This document shows, one piece after another, positions 1-7,881 of a stretch of DNA of 32,737 nt. Source of the stretch: JBBRQP01 sp038226175 (lineage in GTDB: Bacteria > Cyanobacteriota > Cyanobacteriia > Gloeobacterales > Anthocerotibacteraceae). Positions within the stretch are counted from its first letter, which is position 1, and every line of letters begins with the position of its first letter. The DNA is taken from contig JBBRQP010000029.1 of NCBI GenBank assembly GCA_038226175.1, positions 1-32,737 on the forward strand, written 5' to 3'. The notes beneath the pieces were generated by a model that saw only the letters and a list, made by a program, of their open reading frames with translations, did no database searches and was not told the origin of the DNA. A program made the translations under genes and the position numbers.

Positions 1-745
1 ACTGATTAAGCTCAGTCGTCAGCAGCTGAAACAAGTCAGTTTCTGAATCAAAACCAACCTCAAGGAGTAGCTGAGCTGCATACAAGCAGAGGTGAGATAC
101 TTCTCGTATTTCCGTGAAATTGATGGCAGTGGTGAGATTAGTGGTTTGCTGTAAATGCATGTCAAGCGCACTACCCGGTCTCACCGTCAGGCGTAATTCT
201 CGTGCCGGATTGGTCAGAGCTGCAAATCCCAGCTCTGATGCGTATTGGTTGAGCGTTCCGGTCATACTTTGGTCTGAAGTTAGGGGCATAAATTGTGTCT
301 GAAATATAATTAACTGCTCTTGTAATCGGAGTAGACTGTGATGTTCGGGATAATCTTTTAACTGCTGAGTAATTAACTTTTGAAGGTAGTGAGACTGTTG
401 CAGGGCATCGTATACATAATCGGCTAAAACTTCTTCTGCTGGTGCTTCGAGCAAATAAATAACCATTATGCCAATTTCTCGTAACCGCTCTAATAAAATC
501 TGACTGCCCAACTGGTCATGTTGCCAGGTTAGTAGTAAATATGAGGTGTAGCACTGGCGTAGCTGTGATAGTAGCTGGCTCGCCCAGGGTAATAGCTCCG
601 GTGGATTGATCATGAGTTCTTTTTCTAGGGCAACCATGACGCTGCCCAGAGTTTGCCCCGCAACTGCAAAAGCGGCGGCATAGCTGGATTCACGAGCTGC
701 TAGGGTGCCAAGAAGAGGGAGTTTGGGTAAGGAAGGGCTGTGCAT
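1..745 (-). CDS. Hypothetical protein, 3' end beyond the window
   Basis: An uninterrupted minus-strand frame runs from an ATG at 745-743 to the left edge (248 whole codons, no stop), so this is the N-terminal part of a longer gene. The protein starts MHSPSLPKLPLLGTLAARES. It is rich in Leu, Gln and Glu with short hydrophobic helical stretches, and looks soluble and mostly alpha-helical. I see no signal peptide, catalytic motif or family signature. No clear ribosome-binding site precedes the ATG, so the start is uncertain, but the long open frame and the good codon usage argue for a real gene. Its neighbour ycf36 is divergent across a 204-bp gap. I do not recognise the family. Confidence 0.6.
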   Translation of the reverse strand, partial: MHSPSLPKLPLLGTLAARESSYAAAFAVAGQTLGSVMVALEKELMINPPELLPWASQLLSQLRQCYTSYLLLTWQHDQLGSQILLERLREIGIMVIYLLEAPAEEVLADYVYDALQQSHYLQKLITQQLKDYPEHHSLLRLQEQLIIFQTQFMPLTSDQSMTGTLNQYASELGFAALTNPARELRLTVRPGSALDMHLQQTTNLTTAINFTEIREVSHLCLYAAQLLLEVGFDSETDLFQLLTTELNQ

Positions 746-845
746 GTGCAATTTGCAATTTATATTGTCAGGTTACATGAAGTTATGTAGCCCTGTCACT
801 CATTGTTTACCGTATTTCCCTTGCCTAGCTTGATCAAAACGAGTT

Positions 846-861
846 TTAGAAGTTCTTCTAA
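846..861. repeat. 7-bp perfect dyad upstream of ycf36
   Basis: The sequence ttagaagttcttctaa is two 7-bp arms around a 2-bp spacer. It lies in the 204-bp divergent gap, about 90 bp before the GTG of ycf36 and 100 bp before the minus-strand gene. A regulator operator is possible; no known cyanobacterial operator consensus is recognised. Confidence 0.3.
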
Positions 862-949
862 GGAGCTTGTTTTTTGGCTTGGGCAACGAGACTGGTTCAC
901 TATCCAAACCCTTGGTTACACTAGAGGCGTAACTTCTCATCCTTGACCT

Positions 950-1450
950 GTGAAACCCGCGTCTTCACCGTCTATTGTCATACCTCCCGAACAACTCCCG
1001 ATGAATGAATATCAGGAGCTACGCGAATCCCCGTTTTTTCATTGGGCTACAGTTGAGCCTCGGCGGTATCAAACGGGCTTGGGTATAGTTTGGCTGGCGG
1101 GTTGGTTATTGAGTGGCCCGATCGCGGCTTGGAGTTTTTCGCCTTGGCGGATGCCTTTAGATTTTTTGGTGGCGGGAGCCGCAGGCGCTTGGGTACCGTT
1201 GTTTTTGTTGGTCACACGTTTGTACCTGGGTTGGTCTTATATCCATGACCGTCTTAGTCGCGGACGCATCGGCTACGAAGAGACTGGAGCCCATGATGGT
1301 AACTGGTGGGAAAAACCGCCAGAAATCCTTTCGCGTGACCGTCTAGTTGTCGAATATCAAATCTTACCGATCCTCAAGCGACTGCGGAGCACGATTAAAC
1401 TGTTGAGTCTTTTGGCAGGACTCAATGGTCTGATGTGGTGGCTGTTATAA
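950..1450 (+). CDS. ycf36: Ycf36/DUF1230 (CGLD27-like) membrane protein
   Basis: This 166-residue protein matches the Ycf36/DUF1230 family conserved in cyanobacteria and some plastids (CGLD27 in green algae). Visible landmarks are the N-terminal PPEQLPMNEYQEL segment, two or three hydrophobic segments (about residues 43-62 and 69-98, plus a hydrophobic C-terminus), the YEETG...WEKP stretch near residues 109-122, and RDRLVVEYQILPIL near 127-140. The family's biochemical role is not settled; plant and algal homologues have been linked to iron homeostasis or chloroplast function. The GTG at 950 is preferred over ATG 1001 because family members keep the PPEQ...NEYQEL segment. A methyltransferase gene starts 3 bp after the stop, so the two are probably co-transcribed. 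Confidence 0.8.
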   Translation: MKPASSPSIVIPPEQLPMNEYQELRESPFFHWATVEPRRYQTGLGIVWLAGWLLSGPIAAWSFSPWRMPLDFLVAGAAGAWVPLFLLVTRLYLGWSYIHDRLSRGRIGYEETGAHDGNWWEKPPEILSRDRLVVEYQILPILKRLRSTIKLLSLLAGLNGLMWWLL

Positions 1451-1453
1451 GCT

Positions 1454-2113
1454 ATGGCGACAATTTTACGGACTTGGTCTTTTCGCTATCCTTGGCTCTA
1501 CGATTTTATTTCCAAGGTCAGTAGTTTGCTAATCGGAGGAGAAAACTATTTACGCCGCTTACCCTTACAGGGTTTATTACTTCCAAAAAATGCCGTGGTC
1601 TTAGATTTATGCTGTGGGAGCGGCTTGAGTGCACAAGTTTTAGCCGATCAAGGCTATCACGTGACAGGCTTGGATATGCTCGCCGTGGCGCTCAAGGCGG
1701 CCGTAAAGCGCGTACCGAGTGGCACATTTGTCCAAGGACACGCGGAACGCCTGCCTTTTGATGCTGCCCAATTTGATCTTGTACATACGAGTTTAGCTTT
1801 ACACGAGATGCCCGCTCAGCGCATTAAGCTGATTTGCCAAGAAGTCCAACGTGTGCTCAAACCAGGAGGGGTCTTTACTTTGCTCGACTTTCATCGCCCG
1901 ACTAATCTACTCATTTGGCCTGGGTTAGCCTTATTTTTAGCTCTTTTTGAAACTTCGACTGCGTGGCAACTGCTCGATACTGACTTACCACAACTGGTAC
2001 GTGAACAAGGTTTTACCGTCCAACAAACTTGCTACTTTGGTGGTAGCTTGCAGGTGATTCAGGCTACCAAAATGTGTGTAAATACTGACTACTCAAAAGC
2101 TCCCGCCAAATAA
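1454..2113 (+). CDS. Class I SAM-dependent methyltransferase
   Basis: A 219-residue protein with a Methyltransf_11/25-type fold. Motif I (VLDLCCGSGLSAQVL) lies near residues 48-62, the acidic end of beta-2 (TGLDM) near 70, the post-II region FDLVHTSLALHEMP near 105-118, and LKPGGVFTLLDF near 136-147. This layout resembles the UbiE/quinone-type methyltransferases, but no substrate can be assigned. A hydrophobic stretch after the core (LLIWPGLALFLALFE) may sit against the membrane. It starts 3 bp after ycf36 and its last 25 bp overlap the convergent yraN gene. Confidence 0.75.
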   Translation: MATILRTWSFRYPWLYDFISKVSSLLIGGENYLRRLPLQGLLLPKNAVVLDLCCGSGLSAQVLADQGYHVTGLDMLAVALKAAVKRVPSGTFVQGHAERLPFDAAQFDLVHTSLALHEMPAQRIKLICQEVQRVLKPGGVFTLLDFHRPTNLLIWPGLALFLALFETSTAWQLLDTDLPQLVREQGFTVQQTCYFGGSLQVIQATKMCVNTDYSKAPAK

Positions 2114-2454
2114 TTTTGTAATACAAACACATCTTGGTGAAGGCCAATCAATGCCACATCAAATCGACAATCTGTATAGATCAGTTCGGGATGGCAGTCT
2201 AAAAATAGCTCGGCAGTCAAGCGTAATTTGCGTTGCTTGGCGGGCGTTACCGAGAGTAAGCCATGCTGGTCTAACCCCCGACTCTGACGGGCTTTGACCT
2301 CAACGAAGGCTAAGACATCACCCCCGAGGATCACCAGATCAAGTTCACCCCTAGGACAATGCCAGCGTTGGGCAATGATCTGCCAGTGTTGGGCGATCAG
2401 CTCGGCGGCAAGCCAATCTTCAGCAGCAAACCCGAAATTTTGGGTGGGCTTCAT
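2089..2454 (-). CDS. YraN family (UPF0102) nuclease-like protein
   Basis: About 121 residues. The UPF0102 signature is present: an N-terminal helix with AAEDWLAAELI followed by GELDLVILGGDVLAFVEVKAR, with the Glu/Asp and ExK residues of a PD-(D/E)xK nuclease-like fold. The family's function is not firmly established; it is often called endonuclease-like. I choose ATG 2454 over the further upstream candidate at 2469 because its ATGA overlaps the folB stop by 4 nt, a classic coupling arrangement. The 3' end overlaps the convergent methyltransferase gene by 25 bp. Confidence 0.8.
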   Translation of the reverse strand: MKPTQNFGFAAEDWLAAELIAQHWQIIAQRWHCPRGELDLVILGGDVLAFVEVKARQSRGLDQHGLLSVTPAKQRKLRLTAELFLDCHPELIYTDCRFDVALIGLHQDVFVLQNYLAGAFE

Positions 2455-2831
2455 GATGTAGCTGCCCATACCCGGTCGCGTTCGATTTCGATGGCGACGG
2501 CGAGTTCACCAAAAGGCAAGGGTAAGGGGCATTTGGTTAACGTGACTTTGACTTGGTTGACACAGGCATAGGCCAAGATACAACGCGCGATCTGAGTGGC
2601 TAAAGTTTCGAGTAAGTCGAACTGTGAGTGCGCGACTAAGTCTTCTAATTGATATACCAACCCACCGTAATCCAAGGTCTGAGTTAAATCATCCTCTTTG
2701 GCAGCTAGAGCGAGATCGACCTGGATCTCTAGATCCAATTGCATGTGTACACCCAGCTTTTTTTCTTCCGGGAAATAGCCAGTATGACCATAAAGCCGTA
2801 AGTTGCGAATGAGTAATTTATCGGTCATCAT
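2451..2831 (-). CDS. folB: Dihydroneopterin aldolase
   Basis: A 126-residue protein of the usual FolB length. It opens with DKLLIRNLRLYGHTGYFPEEK (shown in part), continues with LDLEIQVDLALAA, then DYGGLVYQLEDLV and a C-terminal VKVTLTKCPLPLPF. FolB converts 7,8-dihydroneopterin to 6-hydroxymethyl-dihydropterin and glycolaldehyde in folate synthesis; the glutamate in GYFPEEK and the lysine in VTLTKCPLP correspond to conserved active-site positions. Two ATGs in tandem (2831 and 2828) could serve as start. yraN follows with a 4-nt overlap. It is divergent from chlI across 65 bp. FolE, another folate enzyme, is elsewhere in this window at 21849-22469. Confidence 0.9.
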   Translation of the reverse strand: MMTDKLLIRNLRLYGHTGYFPEEKKLGVHMQLDLEIQVDLALAAKEDDLTQTLDYGGLVYQLEDLVAHSQFDLLETLATQIARCILAYACVNQVKVTLTKCPLPLPFGELAVAIEIERDRVWAATS

Positions 2832-2896
2832 TTTGTTCCTGCGATCCTGACGCTACGGTTTACCATAGATAGGTTGCCTGTTTGTGAGTTGGTGCC

Positions 2897-3934
2897 TTGA
2901 CCTTGACTGCCGCCCGTCCTCAGTTCCCTTTCACTGCCATCATCGGGCAAGAAGAGATGAAACTTGCCCTTTTGCTCAATATTATTGACCCCAAAATCGG
3001 CGGGGTAATGATCATGGGTGACCGAGGTACGGGTAAATCGACGGCAATTCGCGCTCTTACTGATTTGCTGCCACTGATCCCCGTAGTTGCTGGTTGTCCC
3101 TATAACTCAGATCCAGAACGCCCTGAGCTGATGAGCGATGACATTCGCACCCGCAAACAAAACGGTGAGACCTTTGAAGTCACTTATCGACGTTTGCCTT
3201 TGGTGGATCTGCCCTTGGGAGCTACCGAAGACCGGGTCTGTGGGACATTAGATATCGAGCGCGCCCTCAGTGAAGGGGTAAGGGCTTTTGAGCCGGGGCT
3301 TTTAGCTAAGGCTAATCGCGGTATTCTCTACGTTGATGAAGTCAATCTCCTAGATGACCACTTAGTTGATGTCCTGCTTGATTCGGCGGCCTCGGGCTGG
3401 AATACAGTTGAGCGTGAAGGGATCTCCATTCGTCACCCGGCTCGGTTTGTCCTCGTTGGCTCTGGTAACCCCGAAGAAGGCGAACTGCGTCCCCAACTTT
3501 TAGACCGTTTTGGTCTAAGTGTCGAAGTACGTACGGTCAAAGACCCTCATTTACGGGTTCAAATTGTCCAAGAACGCGCCGCCTACGAAAAAGACCCTCA
3601 AATTTTTGCAGTCCGTTATCAAGCTCAGCAAGAAGAGCTACAAAAACAGCTAGACTATGCCCAAAAACGCCTCCCTGAGGTGCAGCTAAGCCCAGAGCTG
3701 CAAATCAAAATTGCCGAACTGTGCATTGCCCTTGATGTGGATGGTCTGCGTGGGGATCTGGTGATCAATGCCTGCGCCCGCGCCCTTGCCGCCCTCGAAG
3801 ACCGCCCGGAAGTGATGTTCGCGGATATTGAACGGATTGCGGTTTTGTGTCTGCGCCATCGCTTACGCAAAGACCCCCTCGAAGCCATTGATTCTGGGTC
3901 TAAGGTTCTCAAAGTTTTACGCGATCTAGTTTAG
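2897..3934 (+). CDS. chlI: Magnesium chelatase ATPase subunit I
   Basis: ChlI is the AAA+ subunit that, with ChlD and ChlH, drives Mg2+ insertion into protoporphyrin IX, the first committed step of chlorophyll synthesis. The 345-residue protein has the family's usual length. Walker A is GDRGTGKST near residues 41-49; the Mg-chelatase insert PYNSDPERPELMSDDIR follows near 68-84; Walker B is GILYVDEVNLLDDH near 141-154; sensor 1 is VLVGSGNPEEG near 185-195; the arginine-finger region (RPQLLDRFGL) follows. The start is a TTG: an in-frame TGA lies at 2885-2887, only four codons upstream, and no ATG or GTG is in frame between, so TTG 2897 (or TTG 2903) must initiate. ndhE follows after 69 bp. Confidence 0.95.
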   Translation: MTLTAARPQFPFTAIIGQEEMKLALLLNIIDPKIGGVMIMGDRGTGKSTAIRALTDLLPLIPVVAGCPYNSDPERPELMSDDIRTRKQNGETFEVTYRRLPLVDLPLGATEDRVCGTLDIERALSEGVRAFEPGLLAKANRGILYVDEVNLLDDHLVDVLLDSAASGWNTVEREGISIRHPARFVLVGSGNPEEGELRPQLLDRFGLSVEVRTVKDPHLRVQIVQERAAYEKDPQIFAVRYQAQQEELQKQLDYAQKRLPEVQLSPELQIKIAELCIALDVDGLRGDLVINACARALAALEDRPEVMFADIERIAVLCLRHRLRKDPLEAIDSGSKVLKVLRDLV

Positions 3935-4003
3935 ACCCGATGGAATCTCCAGTTTGAGAAAAACGCGGTAAAATGCACACATAGCTGGCAACGGAGACAC
4001 CAA

Positions 4004-4312
4004 ATGTTGACAATCAATTATTTTTTATGGGTCGGGGCGGCATTATTTTGTATTGGTATTTTTGGGCTAGTGACCAGCCGCAATGCGGTACGGGTTTTGA
4101 TGTCGATTGAGCTTTTACTCAATGCGGTTAATCTAAATTTTCTGGCCTTCTCTAGTTTTATTGACCCTGTTAATATTCGTGGTCAGGTATTTACTGTTTT
4201 TATTATTTCGGTGGCAGCGGCTGAAGCCGCGATTGGACTGGCGATTGTGCTTGCCATCTATCGCAACCGCAATACCATTGACATGGAAAATTTCAATTTA
4301 TTGCGTTGGTAA
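4004..4312 (+). CDS. ndhE: NAD(P)H-quinone oxidoreductase subunit 4L
   Basis: A 102-residue NuoK/NdhE protein with three transmembrane helices (about residues 3-22, 29-49 and 62-84). It is a membrane-arm subunit of the NDH-1 complex used in respiration and cyclic electron flow. The diagnostic segment is RVLMSIELLLNAVNLNFLAF, carrying the membrane glutamate of the proton-pumping subunit, followed by FIISVAAAEAAIGLAIVLAI with the second conserved glutamate. A GGAGAC sequence precedes the ATG. ndhE commonly sits at the end of ndhA-I-G-E in cyanobacteria; here ndhA, I and G are absent and chlI is upstream. Confidence 0.95.
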   Translation: MLTINYFLWVGAALFCIGIFGLVTSRNAVRVLMSIELLLNAVNLNFLAFSSFIDPVNIRGQVFTVFIISVAAAEAAIGLAIVLAIYRNRNTIDMENFNLLRW

Positions 4313-4363
4313 AGTTAATCACTCGAAACGGCTAAAATCTAGAGGTCAGCTGCGGGTAAGTCA

Positions 4364-5035
4364 GTGAAATTTTTTGATCAACTGGATGCGCAAGGACGCC
4401 TGTGGTTATCTCTGGGAGCGGGAGCTACACTATTTGTACTGGCTCCGCCATGGCTACATTGGCAAACGCGCTTGATGATCAGCTGGGATGCCGGAGTCTT
4501 AGTATTTTTATTGATGGCTTGGTTAGTCATTTTTACGGCAACCCCCGCCCAAACTAGTCTTAGTACGATGAATCAAGACCAAAGTGGCGTGGGTATTTTG
4601 ACCGGGGTTGTGATTGCAGCAAGCGTCAGTCTTTTGACAATTGGCTATTTATTGCATGACAGTAAAAATACATTTCATACAGACTTAATTGGTCATATTA
4701 TATGTTCTGTGATTGCAGTATTATGCTCTTGGTTTCTCGTGCACACGATGTTTACATTGCATTATGCCCATCGTTACTATAGAGACGGTTCGCTCAAAAA
4801 AAGTGTGGTAGATGATCAAGCTGGAGGGCTTGATTTTCCGGGAACCGAACTACCTGATTACTGGGATTTTGCTTATTTTTCCTTTGTAGTTGGTATGACA
4901 TCCCAGGTCTCTGATGTACAAATTACTTCGCGCTCAATGCGGCGCTTGGCCTTGACCCACGGCATCTTATCGTTTTTCTTTAATACGACGATTTTGGCGC
5001 TAAGTATCAATATTTTAGCCAGTTTATTATCTTAA
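4364..5035 (+). CDS. DUF1345 integral membrane protein
   Basis: A 223-residue protein with about five transmembrane segments (near residues 15-31, 40-58, 78-97, 111-132 and 196-220). The DUF1345 hallmarks are in the second half: HTMFTLHYAHRYYRD near 128-142, GGLDFPGTELPDYWDFAYFS and VGMTSQVSDVQITSRSMRR. The family's function is unknown. GTG 4364 is the start. The C-terminus overlaps the convergent DUF1997 gene by 4 bp. It lies 51 bp after ndhE on the same strand, so read-through is possible, but there is no functional link I can support. Confidence 0.8.
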   Translation: MKFFDQLDAQGRLWLSLGAGATLFVLAPPWLHWQTRLMISWDAGVLVFLLMAWLVIFTATPAQTSLSTMNQDQSGVGILTGVVIAASVSLLTIGYLLHDSKNTFHTDLIGHIICSVIAVLCSWFLVHTMFTLHYAHRYYRDGSLKKSVVDDQAGGLDFPGTELPDYWDFAYFSFVVGMTSQVSDVQITSRSMRRLALTHGILSFFFNTTILALSINILASLLS

Positions 5036-5463
5036 TCAAGGCTTTCGGCAACGCGCTTAAATCGCTGTAACTGGGCTTGCATATCGCGCTGGGTCAAGGT
5101 TGCAAAAAGACTAAAACCACTGGCAATAATAGGATTTGGAATCGTAAAAATAAATTGATTGACTAGTCGAGTTTGGGTATCTTGAGCATGGGCTTGCCAG
5201 CGGTCTGTACCCTCAAAAAAACCTGTAAACTCCCAGACAACATTGCCTAGTTCACGCTCAATTACGAGACAGTCTAAAGTTGGTTGCAATAGTGGGATTT
5301 CAATAATAAAACGAAATCGGCTACCCACGCTAGTCGCCCAAATCCCCACGGCTTCACAGCGCAATATTGGATTGAGCCATTGGCGCATTAGGGCTTCTTC
5401 AGTCAAACAGCGGTCTACGCTAACTAGAGACGCAGCAATAAGACAGGATTGCTCAAACTGCAT
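5032..5463 (-). CDS. DUF1997 family protein
   Basis: A 143-residue soluble protein. Its layout fits the cyanobacterial/plastid DUF1997 family: an early WLNPILRCEAVG segment, alternating beta-strand-like stretches (RFRFIIEIPLLQPTLDC, VVWEFTGFFEGTDRW), and a helical C-terminus (ATLTQRDMQAQLQRFKRV). The fold resembles a START/SRPBCC-like lipid- or ligand-binding shape, which is inference. No catalytic residues are evident. Its start overlaps the end of trmFO by 11 nt, indicating translational coupling, and its end overlaps the convergent DUF1345 gene by 4 bp. Confidence 0.65.
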   Translation of the reverse strand: MQFEQSCLIAASLVSVDRCLTEEALMRQWLNPILRCEAVGIWATSVGSRFRFIIEIPLLQPTLDCLVIERELGNVVWEFTGFFEGTDRWQAHAQDTQTRLVNQFIFTIPNPIIASGFSLFATLTQRDMQAQLQRFKRVAESLD

Positions 5464-6787
5464 GAACTTGGCGCGGGTTTAGATAGGCTTCGATTGCTTT
5501 TAGAGCCTCCAGACTGCGGTCGCGGTAAGCTGCGTAGCGTTGGAGTTTATTCCGAATTTTGGGTGTTATTTCGGGCAAAATACCAAAATTTGGCGGCATG
5601 GGTTGAAAATGCTTGACCTCGGCAGTAGTGATGTAATGAAATAGTGCGCCTGCCATCGTGACCTCAGGCAAGGTGATAGGTTCTAAGCCTAGTGCTAGCC
5701 GAGCAGCGTTCGTACCAGCTAGCCAGCCCCCTGCTACAGCAGCGGTGTAACTCTCAGTGCCAGTCAGTTGTCCACAGGCCAAAAGATGAGGATATTGTTG
5801 AAATTGCAGGGTGTTCTTGAGTAATTTGGGTGCTGCCAAAAAGGTATTGCGGTGCATCACACCCAAGCGCACAAAACTCGCCTCGGCAAGCCCAGGAATC
5901 AAACTAAATACCCGCTTCTGCTCACCCCATTTGAGGTTGGTCTGAAACCCCACCATATTCCAGAGCCGTCCACCTTGGTCTTCGGCGCGTAGTTGCACCA
6001 CTGCAAAGGGTCGTCGACCCGTACGCGGATCTACAAGACCCACAGGCTTCAATGGCCCAAAGCGTAAGGCATCATAGCCACGATGACCAATCTCTTCAAC
6101 AGGTAAACAGCCCTCAAAAAATTTACGCTCTGCCTCTTCGTACTCTTTGAGGGGCGCTTGTTGTGCTTGCGTCAGAGCCGTCCAAAAGTATTGATATTCT
6201 AGTTCATTCATCGGGCAATTAAGATAGGCCGCTTCGCCCCGGTCATAGCGTGAGGCCAAATAGGCCAGATTACGGTCAATCGAATCGCCTTCGATAATCG
6301 GACTCGCCGCATCAAAAAAGCTGAGATATTCGTGTCCTGTGAGATTTAGCAGGTCTTCCGCTAAAGCCGGACTGGTCAAAGGCCCCGTGGCGAGTACCAC
6401 AATGTCTTCGTAGGGAATGCGTTGCACTTCTTCGCGACAAAGCGTAATTAGCGGATGCTCTGCCACAATTTTGGTCAGATAGGCTCCAAAAAGAATCCGG
6501 TCTACAGCTAGGGCGCCCCCGGCGGGTACGGCGTGGTCATCAGCACTTGTGATCACCAAGGAACCCAAACGCCGCAGTTCTTCTTTGAGTAAACCTGGCG
6601 CACGGTCAGTTCCTAACGCCCCAAAAGAGTTGGAACATACTAGTTCGGCTAGCTGATCGGTATGGTGCGCTGGACTTAGCCGCTGGGGGCGCATCTCATA
6701 AAGAAGTACTGGCACGCCCCAACGGGCAATTTGCCAGGCGCACTCAGTTCCCGCCAAGCCACCACCAATAACATGAATCGGCTTCAT
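5453..6787 (-). CDS. trmFO: Folate/FAD-dependent tRNA m5U54 methyltransferase
   Basis: TrmFO makes ribothymidine at position 54 of tRNA from methylene-tetrahydrofolate. The 444-residue length is typical. The N-terminal FAD-binding motif is VIGGGLAGTECAWQIAR (residues 5-21). Further family signatures are AELVCSNSFGALGTDRAPGLLKEELRRLGS near 47-76 (read in parts), VPAGGALAVDRILFG near 85-99, and PKLLKNTLQFQQYPHLLACGQLTGTESY, with AVAGGWLAGTNAARLALG near 353-370 closing the FAD site. It relies on folate, as do the folB and folE products in this window. The downstream DUF1997 gene overlaps by 11 nt. Confidence 0.95.
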   Translation of the reverse strand: MKPIHVIGGGLAGTECAWQIARWGVPVLLYEMRPQRLSPAHHTDQLAELVCSNSFGALGTDRAPGLLKEELRRLGSLVITSADDHAVPAGGALAVDRILFGAYLTKIVAEHPLITLCREEVQRIPYEDIVVLATGPLTSPALAEDLLNLTGHEYLSFFDAASPIIEGDSIDRNLAYLASRYDRGEAAYLNCPMNELEYQYFWTALTQAQQAPLKEYEEAERKFFEGCLPVEEIGHRGYDALRFGPLKPVGLVDPRTGRRPFAVVQLRAEDQGGRLWNMVGFQTNLKWGEQKRVFSLIPGLAEASFVRLGVMHRNTFLAAPKLLKNTLQFQQYPHLLACGQLTGTESYTAAVAGGWLAGTNAARLALGLEPITLPEVTMAGALFHYITTAEVKHFQPMPPNFGILPEITPKIRNKLQRYAAYRDRSLEALKAIEAYLNPRQVHAV

Positions 6788-6843
6788 TTTACTTTGCCTA
6801 AACTGCGTAAGCTAACCCGTTATGTTTAGAGCTTGAGTAAATG

Positions 6844-6870
6844 GAGGGCGACACTTTTTAAGCTGCCCCC
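6844..6870 (-). terminator. Weak hairpin after cp12
   Basis: Reading the minus strand past the cp12 stop, GGGGGC pairs with GCCCTC (6 bp, one G-T wobble) around a 15-nt loop, before the trmFO start. No strong T-run follows, so a true intrinsic terminator is doubtful. Confidence 0.25.
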
Positions 6871-6896
6871 AGGTTTACTGATCAGACTAATTTAGT

Positions 6897-7121
6897 TTAG
6901 TCTTCGTAAACTCGGCATTCTAGAGCTTCGGGATTGAGGTCGCAAAACTGTTCGAGAGAATTTTTGCCCGGTTCCTGCGCTTTGCGGTGAGCAGCTTCAG
7001 ATTGAAGTTCTTCCACGCTCTCCCAAGCAACGGCGCATTCTTTGGATCCATCGCCCTTGATTTCGCACACTTCGCGGGCTTCCACTAACTCTTGCTCAAT
7101 CAGCTTGGTGATGTCGGCCAT
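6897..7121 (-). CDS. cp12: Calvin cycle protein CP12
   Basis: CP12 is a small, largely disordered redox switch that ties GAPDH and phosphoribulokinase into an inactive complex in the dark. The 74-residue protein has the full canonical architecture: an N-terminal cysteine pair (C19, C29), the central AWESVEELQSEAAH (the CP12 AWD_VEEL motif, with E in place of the usual D), and the C-terminal pair C60 and C69 in CDLNPEALECRVYED, which binds GAPDH. ATG 7121 is the start because GAGGAAA lies 5 nt upstream; an upstream TTG at 7139 would only add six residues. It stands alone, divergent from the response regulator gene. Confidence 0.95.
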   Translation of the reverse strand: MADITKLIEQELVEAREVCEIKGDGSKECAVAWESVEELQSEAAHRKAQEPGKNSLEQFCDLNPEALECRVYED

Positions 7122-7126
7122 GGTAA

Positions 7127-7133
7127 TTTCCTC
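7127..7133 (-). promoter_or_regulatory. Ribosome-binding site of cp12
   Basis: GAGGAAA on the minus strand, 5 nt before ATG 7121. It decides the start in favour of this ATG rather than the in-frame TTG at 7139, which the site itself overlaps. Confidence 0.65.
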
Positions 7134-7203
7134 TAACAATGGGGGCGTGGGTAATTGCCCATACTCTATTGTAAGTTAGGTTCCTATCGTGTGTCTTCTC
7201 CCA

Positions 7204-7881
7204 ATGCCTAAGATTCTATTAATAGAAGATGATCCCCGCATCTTGACACCGCTCAAGCGAGCCTTGGAGCTAGAAATGCACCGTGTTGATGTGGCAACTG
7301 ATGGTGAGATGGGCTGGAACTTTCTTCAACAGGGTGATTATGATGTGCTTATCCTCGATGTGATGTTACCAAAATTGGACGGTCTACACCTATGTCACCG
7401 CTTACGGCAACAGGGCTACAGCTTGCCTGTGTTGATGCTGACAGCACGCGATACTACCCTCGATAAAGTACGTGGACTCGATAGTGGCGCCGATGATTAC
7501 TTGGTCAAACCCTTTGAGCTAGACGAACTCCATGCCCGTCTGCGTTCGCTCTTGCGGCGTAATGACACCCAACGTCAGCCGCAGTTACACCATGGTGCGC
7601 TGACCCTTGATCCGAGTACCAAAATGGTGACAATTGCTGAGCGCATCGTTGACTTGACGCCCAAAGAATATAAATTGCTAGAGCATTTTTTAAGTCATCC
7701 TACCCAGACCTTTAGTCGTGAGCAGCTTGTCGAAAGAATTTGGGGCTGGGAAGATAGCCCAGAGAGTGATGTGGTCAGAGCGCATATCAAGGGTTTGCGG
7801 CACAAATTGCGGGCTATGGGAATGCCTGATCCGATTACAACGGTGCGCGGCTTTGGCTATCGGCTCAGTACCCATGTTTAA
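7204..7881 (+). CDS. OmpR/PhoB-type response regulator
   Basis: A 225-residue two-component regulator. The receiver domain has the acidic pair D9/D10, phospho-acceptor D52 (VLILDVMLP), T80 and K102 (YLVKPFE). The C-terminal winged helix (about residues 125-225) shows LTPKEYKLLEHFLSHP, SREQLVERIWGW and VRAHIKGLRHKLRAMG, then TVRGFGYRL. It should bind DNA when phosphorylated by the adjacent kinase. ATG 7204 gives the usual MPKILLIEDD start; a GTG at 7189 is in frame five codons earlier. The kinase gene begins 8 nt before this stop. The pair resembles the cyanobacterial RppA/RppB (NrsR/NrsS) type, but the signal cannot be read from sequence. Confidence 0.93.
   Translation: MPKILLIEDDPRILTPLKRALELEMHRVDVATDGEMGWNFLQQGDYDVLILDVMLPKLDGLHLCHRLRQQGYSLPVLMLTARDTTLDKVRGLDSGADDYLVKPFELDELHARLRSLLRRNDTQRQPQLHHGALTLDPSTKMVTIAERIVDLTPKEYKLLEHFLSHPTQTFSREQLVERIWGWEDSPESDVVRAHIKGLRHKLRAMGMPDPITTVRGFGYRLSTHV

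Noticed and set aside
2359..2812. Plus-strand frames over yraN and folB
   Set aside because: Shadows; the minus-strand genes have clear family motifs.
7718..7873. Longer frame upstream of the kinase start
   Set aside because: It overlaps the regulator's DNA-binding domain; ATG 7874 with the normal membrane helix start is a better fit.
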